NCBI RefSeq assembly: GCF_000006405.1
Contig: NW_003209678.1
Coordinates: 254,334 to 293,029 of the forward strand
Origin: Perkinsus marinus ATCC 50983
Lineage: Eukaryota; Perkinsozoa; Perkinsida; Perkinsidae
DNA: 38,696 nucleotides
Reading direction: 5' to 3'
Positions 32,622-38,696 of the stretch are shown here, piece after piece. The notes under the pieces are model-generated. The model was not told the origin of the DNA, did no database searches, and saw only the letters and a list, made by a program, of their open reading frames with translations. The translations under genes and the position numbers were made by a program. Positions within the stretch are counted from its first letter, which is position 1, and each line of letters starts with the position of its first letter.

Positions 32622-32975
32622 TCAAATATAAAATATGTTTGCTGATGTGAGGAGAGGCGCCAACATGCCTCTCGTCTGTGATAACTCGGCCTGCTTGTTG
32701 TCCTCAGCCGACTCAGTAACCATACTTTGATGCTTCAGTGTTGGGGTCGCTTGAGGGGGTGACCTTTCCTCTAACACGCGGTTATACTCTTCAACTGAAC
32801 GCCTCGCCATCTCGGCCGCCTGCTTAGCCGCCGCCTCACCCAACTCAGCACGAATGAACTCGTCATAGGCCTCCTCAGCTGCCTCCTCAGGATCACGACG
32901 CACCAAAGGGGCCCGAGGGCCCTCCCCCTCCGCTCGGGGCGGAGTGGGGGTAGAACCAGAAGCTGAACCAACCAT
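32622..32975 (-). pseudogene. Truncated gag-like ORF between genes 2 and 3
   Basis: ATG at 32975 on the - strand opens 117 codons rich in Ala, Glu and Arg (AAKQAAEMARRSVEEYNR), predicted helical, like the N-terminus of a retroelement gag protein. The frame runs over the insertion border at 32640/32641 into the gene 2 flank and stops at once, so the 3' part is lost. The remaining segment to 33347 would be its 5' leader; nothing else is visible there. Confidence 0.4.
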
Positions 32976-33347
32976 CTCGTAGTTGTAATCGTTCGTAACA
33001 AGGAGCTGCTACCAAAAAGGTGTCGGGGTATCAGTTGATGAACTCTAAGAACAACACAACAAGGGAACTCGAGCTAGAGCAGCCAATACTACGACCCTAG
33101 GACAATAACAATAAGCGCACTACCTGCACTTGAGTTCTGTACGAATACCACAGACTTAGCAGCACAGTAATCGATATTGGGCTCATTCGCTATACTGAGG
33201 AAGGCGAAGGTTTGATGAGATTACAAGGGTGCAGGCAAACTGGACCCACAACACGCGAGACCCGTGACGGTCACTCAATCTTTGGTCAAAGCGGCCAAAT
33301 ATCAAATTGTTCTCCTGACAGACAAAAGTGTCGAGGGAAAACCTGAA

Positions 33348-33557
33348 GCAGTCTGCTGCGAGACTTAACTATGTGCGTGCGTGCATGAGAGCCAAGCCAC
33401 GTCACCGCTGTGGCTATCGCGGAGTTGGTGTCCAGAACGGTTGTGTTGGGCGCCTTCTTGTGAGTCTGTAGTGAGGGTCGATAGCAGCACTCAGGGTTTG
33501 AACAGATCCTTCTGATTAGTTACCATTTTCATTGATTCACGTTACCGTTCGTCGAAT
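33348..33557 (+). promoter_or_regulatory. Conserved 5' flank of gene 3
   Basis: Copy of the 210-bp gene 2 flank, joined upstream to unrelated sequence at 33347/33348. The sharp edge suggests the insertions on both sides happened just outside the promoter. Confidence 0.4.
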
Positions 33558-34638
33558 ATGAGACTAACTTTCATACTCATCATCGCCTCGATTCTTGCTG
33601 AGGGCTCGGCTCAGGCTAGAGACCATCCCAAGCGTCATCTAGCCCCCATCACATACCGTGAATACGAGAAAGGCGATGTGATGGAGGATGAGGACTTAAA
33701 GCGCTGCCTAGAGAAACCTTGCTATGTCGCTGTGGATTCAAGGACCGGCAAGAATGTGAGCTCTTCTTCTGCGAAATCTCATATCATTGTATTGTTATTA
33801 CAAGCCACGTCGGGGGTAGGGCAAAAATAAGTGGTTATTGTCAACATTCTCGTCAGTCGCTGTCGGTCGTTATCAATAAAAGCTGTATTCTCAGACAGTG
33901 ATTGGCGTAGTGATGATGACCATTCCTACCAAGGAAGCGGATAAAAAGGTGGAGGAGTTGGTGAGGCAAAAGATGTAACACTTGTGTTTCTTCCATGTTA
34001 AACTCGCTAGTCCATAAGCCATGATTACGTCGTTTCAGACCCAAATCTGCTGAAGGACACGTCATCGGATATATCAATTGGGTAAATTGCCTAAAACTGA
34101 ATGTTGAGACATATTTGTTACGTCAACTTCAGGTCGAAGTTTTAGAAAAGTGGCAGGGACAATCCATTGGCACAAACATGTTGAACAATATGTTCAAATA
34201 TGTGGGTGTTGGGGAAGTTGCTTCTAGTGATTGAAACAGTCGAACTTCACTTTGCAAGTTCGAAAGAATAGATTCATTCTTCCTCCACCTTACCAAGGGG
34301 TTTCCTCAGATTGGCCTCTCAAAGCCCGAGGTCGCCGCGATGTATCTCCGCGTGAACCCCCATTCGATTGGTGCCATGGCACTCTACAAGAGTACCCATT
34401 TCGAACATATCACATGTAAGCATTTACTAAAAACTTCCCCTGGTCGGTTCCGCGAAGTGCCGTATTTTCAGCCGATGGCCAGTATTATGTCCTCGCTCGT
34501 TATAGCTTTCAGTGAGCCCCTGGCTCATCCTCTCACTCTAACTGCGACTCTTTATACAATGTCTCGGGATGTGCTACATTCAGTCTATCTTTTGCTCTAT
34601 GGGCAGATAGAGAAGCCATTCGTCTTCATGGTGGATAG
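33558..34638 (+). CDS. Gene 3, N-terminal module: GNAT acetyltransferase domain
   Basis: Exons are 33558-33755, 33895-33974, 34039-34081, 34133-34201, 34310-34415, 34472-34511 and 34584-34630 (or to TAG at 34636-34638). The splice sites are the same as in gene 2. Differences from gene 2 include amino-acid changes near the catalytic region: Lys to Glu in exon 5, Arg to Ser and Tyr to His just after motif B, and Ile to Thr and Asn to Asp in exon 2. This module therefore seems to vary more in protein sequence than the propeller exons. The Q-G-Q-S-I-G-T loop and the motif B tyrosine are unchanged. The role is inferred from the GNAT fold only. Confidence 0.62.
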
Positions 34639-34666
34639 GCCACCCTTTTCCAGTCGTTTCAAACGT

Positions 34667-34699
34667 CGACAATGCCAAACGACTCGTTTGGCATTGTCG
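34667..34699. repeat. 16-bp perfect palindrome found only in gene 3
   Basis: CGACAATGCCAAACGA, one central C, then its exact reverse complement. Gene 2 has only the second arm at the matching place (about 22996-23011). It lies in the uncertain GNAT/propeller junction intron. Confidence 0.85.
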
Positions 34700-34748
34700 T
34701 TGTAACTGGTTAAATCTGCCTATCACATTTGTGTTGCTTCGTGGTCAG

Positions 34749-37700
34749 CACTTCGGTCTGCTTATAAGCGACAAGGTCTTTCTACTTCTACTCGAGCTTC
34801 TCAGCTCAGTTTTCCGGCTTGTGTTACTCCTATGATAGGGTCGATCTTGTGTCTTCTCGGTCGAGGCATTCATCCCCGATGAGAAACCGGCATTTGCTAC
34901 CGCGCTTGATGACAAATTCGTCATCAGAATATGTTTTCAAACTGCCGCTGTAACATCCACATCCTGATGAGCCCAGCGAAAGTGAAAGACCTACTCATGA
35001 ACCTTCCAAAGCCCTCGGCAGCATCGTGACTTGTTCTGACCACATCCCCTTCAAACCAGCTCTGCATTAATAATACGAAAAACTGCCGAAAAATATGGGC
35101 GGCAGGCGAGAGAATCACGTGAGACGACATCAAAAGTATTGATGTGCAAAATGTGCGTTTTCTTTTCCGGGATTTACGGCGGTGAGAAATTTGTCGCTAT
35201 CGTAGTCTTGAAAGGTTACTCTTGTCACATCACATGTTCAAAGCAATGTTCAGAGCGATTCCTATCAATCTCGGAAAGTAACACACATTCGCATATCAAG
35301 TTCACACACACACACACACCGTAGAAATTCCATGTCGGGGCATCCTCGAACCCAGAAGCTACTCCTCAATGGGTATCGGCTACTCAGTATCCGCTTCCTG
35401 ATACACATCGTGAATGACACGATATGCCCCAGACAATCCAGTGTAAGCTGCTCACAGCATGAGAAAATGTGCACATGGCCAACTACGTGCGTTCGCGACA
35501 ACGAGGGAATTCCGAAGAGATTTTAGAAAGATCTCATTGATTTCTGTACACACCAGTCCGAGTTGGTGTAGAAAGCTCAATATTTTGAAAGTTAACCTGT
35601 TGACCTAGGTTGAATATCGATACAGATAGTCGCGCCGTTTCGCTAGCAATTTGCACTGCAGAGATGAAACCGTAAACCGAGCGGATCTTACCCGCGTTCC
35701 GTATATCATGCTTGAGTCAAGGGATGGAGAGGTTTCTTCATTCAATCCAAATGCCACTACCCCCGGTAGGAAGTACCGAAGAGGGTGTAGACACACACGG
35801 TCGCCACACTCACTGATTGTCACTCAGACTCTGTGTCTCTGAGTGCATTCCCCTCGTCGGCACTCCTATGATCGATTCAGGTCGATTCTCATTGGTCTCA
35901 GAAGATGACACCCAATTGCATATCGAATTGACCCCCACTTTACCTCTGTAGTTGCGTGCTTCGCCCATGCATAAAACACTCATCCTCGGTCCGTTCGTGA
36001 CAGTCCTCTCAAGCGACGTATGGAATGTCTCATACATGAGAGGCGACGGTTTGCCAGAAGGTGGAATACTCGCGATTAGCCGTGATGACTGCAAGTTGTG
36101 CATTTGTTGCAGTCAGTACAAGATTTGGCGCCAAGCTCAATTCTCGGAAGGTCATCGATCTCGATCCGAACATCACAACTTTGGCTAGATTCGCGGAGGC
36201 TACCTATCCCAACCAAAACACGTGGCACATGCGAACGGAAGGTGATTTAGTCTTATATGTCGCTTACTGTATAAATTCAGAGACTGACGTTGGCTGTTGT
36301 AAGATGTATGCTGCTGTGCTTGTTGTCCTCTATTTCGTTGTGGTTCACACGTTGTGAAGCACATCGAGCATGCCAATTTAATACGCAAATGAGGAGAACG
36401 GGCGCTTCAAGTGAACAAATCATCGTCTCGAAGAGTCACTTTTATCACATCACATGTTCATAGTCTATGAATGAACGCTATGAATCATAGCAGTGTTTAC
36501 ATTGTTTATATAGTTCCAGATCGATTCTGGATCGACATGCACCGTCGTACCGTATATGTAGTGCTGTATCTTTCTTCAAGGTGTTGATGAAGAAGTGTTC
36601 ATTGCTCATGTCAATTACAAATACGATGCCGGAAGTTCTCTTGACGACACATCGTGAGGCGTCTATGAACGTAACGTCGGCGTCAGTTGCCCCCGCAGAT
36701 ATTTGCAAGCTTGGATAGTCGATATCAGCGATGCACCGTGGAAACCAATCATGAAGCGCTCTTTGTCGTGTCCGAGTGTGGTGGTTACGATCCCCAATAA
36801 TGGTCCATATGTGAGTCACTGTAGAGACATCAATGATTTCGCACAGAAATCATGTGACATTATGATACCAGCAGTAAACTATCCAGTGTTGGAATATTGA
36901 TTCCCTTTTCTCAGCGGAGCTCGGAAGTTCATAAATTGAATATGAATTGCGGCAAAGCCAACAAGAACTTCCCAGAATTTCTATATTCTCGCCGACACGT
37001 GTGATTGACTATGTGCATATTTTCCCCCATATTGAAAACCATCATAGAATAAAGTTGCATTCTCAACTTGAGCCTAGCGCGGTGAACTGTCTAGTGTATT
37101 TTATTAACTCGATATTTGACACATCAAAAGTGGTCTCGAGCAGTAGGAAATGTTCACATGTCACCACATATGTGTGTGGTTGACAAATTGTCACCGAACA
37201 TATGGTGGACATTATCCCATTGTCACTGACGATGGGGAAATTCCGAGAAAATGCCCCATCTGAGCTTAGCATTGATCTTGATAACGGCGTTTCTAGTGCT
37301 TTCACGCCACCTAGGTATACGAGGCCCGTCCGGATGTCTCCCCAGGGGACATCCTGTTCAACCAAGAGTGTAGTTGCACACATCAGAGGTATGCTCTCGT
37401 TAGAAGGTGTTTAAGTGTCCAGCTTCAGATTAGAGAACTGTCTGCGTGCGCCACAGTTTGAGTACATCGATACGAGAGCATCAGCGGTGGCAGAACAATC
37501 ACAGCATTTGACCCCGGCTAGTGGATTACTACCATCTCGCATGGTAAGCCCGAATTAGGAGACAGCTGCCTGGCTTGCTATGTCCCTGTTGATCAGTATT
37601 CACTACAAGACGGCTTGAGTGCACCATTGGGAGTAGAACTACTACGACGAGAAGAATCAAATCGTCATGAGGTTGTGGTAAGTCATTTTATCATAGACAT

Positions 37701-38696
37701 ATAATGCGTGTTGATGTGATGTGCGAATGTGCGTTACTTTCCGGGTTGAACAATGTAACCATTGCTATGAACATACGATGATAACCTTTCGAGACTATGA
37801 TAGCGACAAGTTGTTCTCTGTCATTAATCCCGGAATAGAAAACGCACACTCTTTAGCATATCAAACCTACGCACACTCTATGTCATGCACGGCGGTGATG
37901 TTGGTTCATCTCAGCTTTTCGAGCATAGCTGGCTCCAGCTTCCCTCTGATGCATGGCCAGAGACCCGAACGGCTGCTACTGAACACTCCAGTGAGTTCCT
38001 GCTACTATTGTTACCCATTACATGAGAAGCGTCGAATTTCCTTTGAAAAACTTGAGAACCTTGCCATTTGACGAGTTGTTATGTCAATCGGGGTAAGAAG
38101 ATATACGACTCGATACGTGAGGAAGGCGTCTTAAAGTGCCATCGATTCTGTGCGTGTCGTCATGAGCTCCACGATGTGTATCTGATACACATCTCGCCGT
38201 ATAAATGTACGTGGAATCATTCAGCGGGAAAAAGCGGGAAAATTGCGATTTCCCGCCCTCTCCCGTTCCCGCTAGAGAAAAAATTTTTCTCCCGCTTCCA
38301 TTCCCCCTTCCGTTTTTCGCTGCCAGATAGCTGTTTCGTTGAAGTAGCTAGTGAAGCTCTTGTAGAAGTCTACCCTAGTTGAAGCTCAAACGTGTGAATA
38401 GGTGTGCATATTGTTATGATACATAATACGCTACGCCGAAATGATCACATTCGCAGTGTTCACTGAAATACCTGAGCGAGCGATGATGTCTCTCCTTGAC
38501 CAGTTTGTTGCGATTCGCGCGAAGCTTACCTTGGGAACAGCCCTCGGATATCTGATTTGGCCTCAGCTGGCTGCCGAATTGCTTCTTCGGAAAAGTAGGA
38601 TCACTCGTGATGCGGCGTTTGATCGTGAATGTCTTTAGTACGCAAGTATCGAACAAATGGGTTCTCGTGGATGATTCCTTCTGCGACGTTACTGCC
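34749..38696 (+). CDS. Gene 3, propeller module (5' part, cut by the window end)
   Basis: Exons: 34749-34775, then after a 29-nt GT-AG insertion 34805-34839, then 34866-34932, 35626-35671, 35828-36060, 36113-36241, 36520-36580, 36699-36810, 37315-37388, 37429-37543, 37597-37677, 37915-37990, 38057-38206, 38567-38594 and 38640 to the end. The exon at 37315 differs from gene 2 by three silent changes (GAA/GAG, AGC/AGT, CAA/CAG), and the exon at 37597 also differs silently, so selection on the protein is visible. The exon at 35828-36060 has an in-frame TAG at 35949-35951 that is CAG in gene 2. Either the copy is damaged, or a short intron ends at that AG. Function beyond a propeller fold is unknown. 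Confidence 0.6.

Larger units (their letters stand above)
1..38696. repeat. Tandem array of an about 11.7-kb gene unit (three copies, two partial)
   Basis: The segments 1-6754, 21689-32640 and 33348-38696 are near-identical direct copies of one unit. Position 1 aligns with 25550 and 37269, and the upstream edge at 21689 aligns with 33348 (offset 11,659 bp). Copies differ by scattered substitutions of a few percent and by small indels, including minisatellite copy number. The first and second units are separated by an extra 14.9 kb (6755-21688) that is absent between the second and third, where a different 707-bp segment (32641-33347) sits instead. Confidence 0.95.

Overview
This is a eukaryotic window. 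Its genes are cut into many short exons by small GT-AG introns, and there are long tandem gene copies and layers of retroelement and DNA-transposon debris. The style (very dense short introns, tyrosine-recombinase-type retroelement relics, tandem arrays of genes for secreted-type proteins) suggests a protist, possibly a perkinsid or dinoflagellate-like alveolate. The sequence alone does not prove this.

The backbone is a tandem array of one multi-exon gene on the + strand. Gene 1 (only its 3' part, 47-6330), gene 2 (complete, 21899-32217) and gene 3 (only its 5' part, 33558 to the window end) are close paralogs. Genes 2 and 3 start exactly 11,659 bp apart. I rebuilt the exons by hand from splice sites, phase continuity and paralog comparison. 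In many exons the copies differ mainly at silent third positions in the chosen frame, which strongly supports the model. Gene 2 then has 30 exons and encodes about 929 residues: a signal-peptide-like start, a GNAT acetyltransferase domain (about residues 28-190), and a long series of beta-strand repeats with LVIVD-type beta-propeller motifs. The joint between the two modules is weak, and a conserved stop (22977-22979, 34636-34638) allows an alternative of two adjacent genes.

The introns hold recurrent elements: a roughly 56-bp minisatellite containing a 3' splice-site-like motif, a palindromic element (R1) present in five different introns in both orientations, and quasi-palindromes that are perfect in only one copy.

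Between genes 1 and 2 lies about 14.9 kb of foreign DNA (6755-21688). At the matching site between genes 2 and 3 there is only 0.7 kb (32641-33347). The large insert holds a decayed reverse transcriptase/RNase H, a 0.75-kb direct repeat pair, a 4.94-kb DNA transposon (10235-15171) precisely inserted in the left repeat, a small secreted-protein gene (16100-16507), a frameshifted gypsy-type integrase, and a decayed tyrosine recombinase. The DNA transposon looks intact. It carries a 7-exon DDE-type transposase of 947 residues with a zinc ribbon, and a 3-exon proline/GLPTT-repeat protein. Candidate introns of 23-32 nt occur both in the transposon and in the host array.
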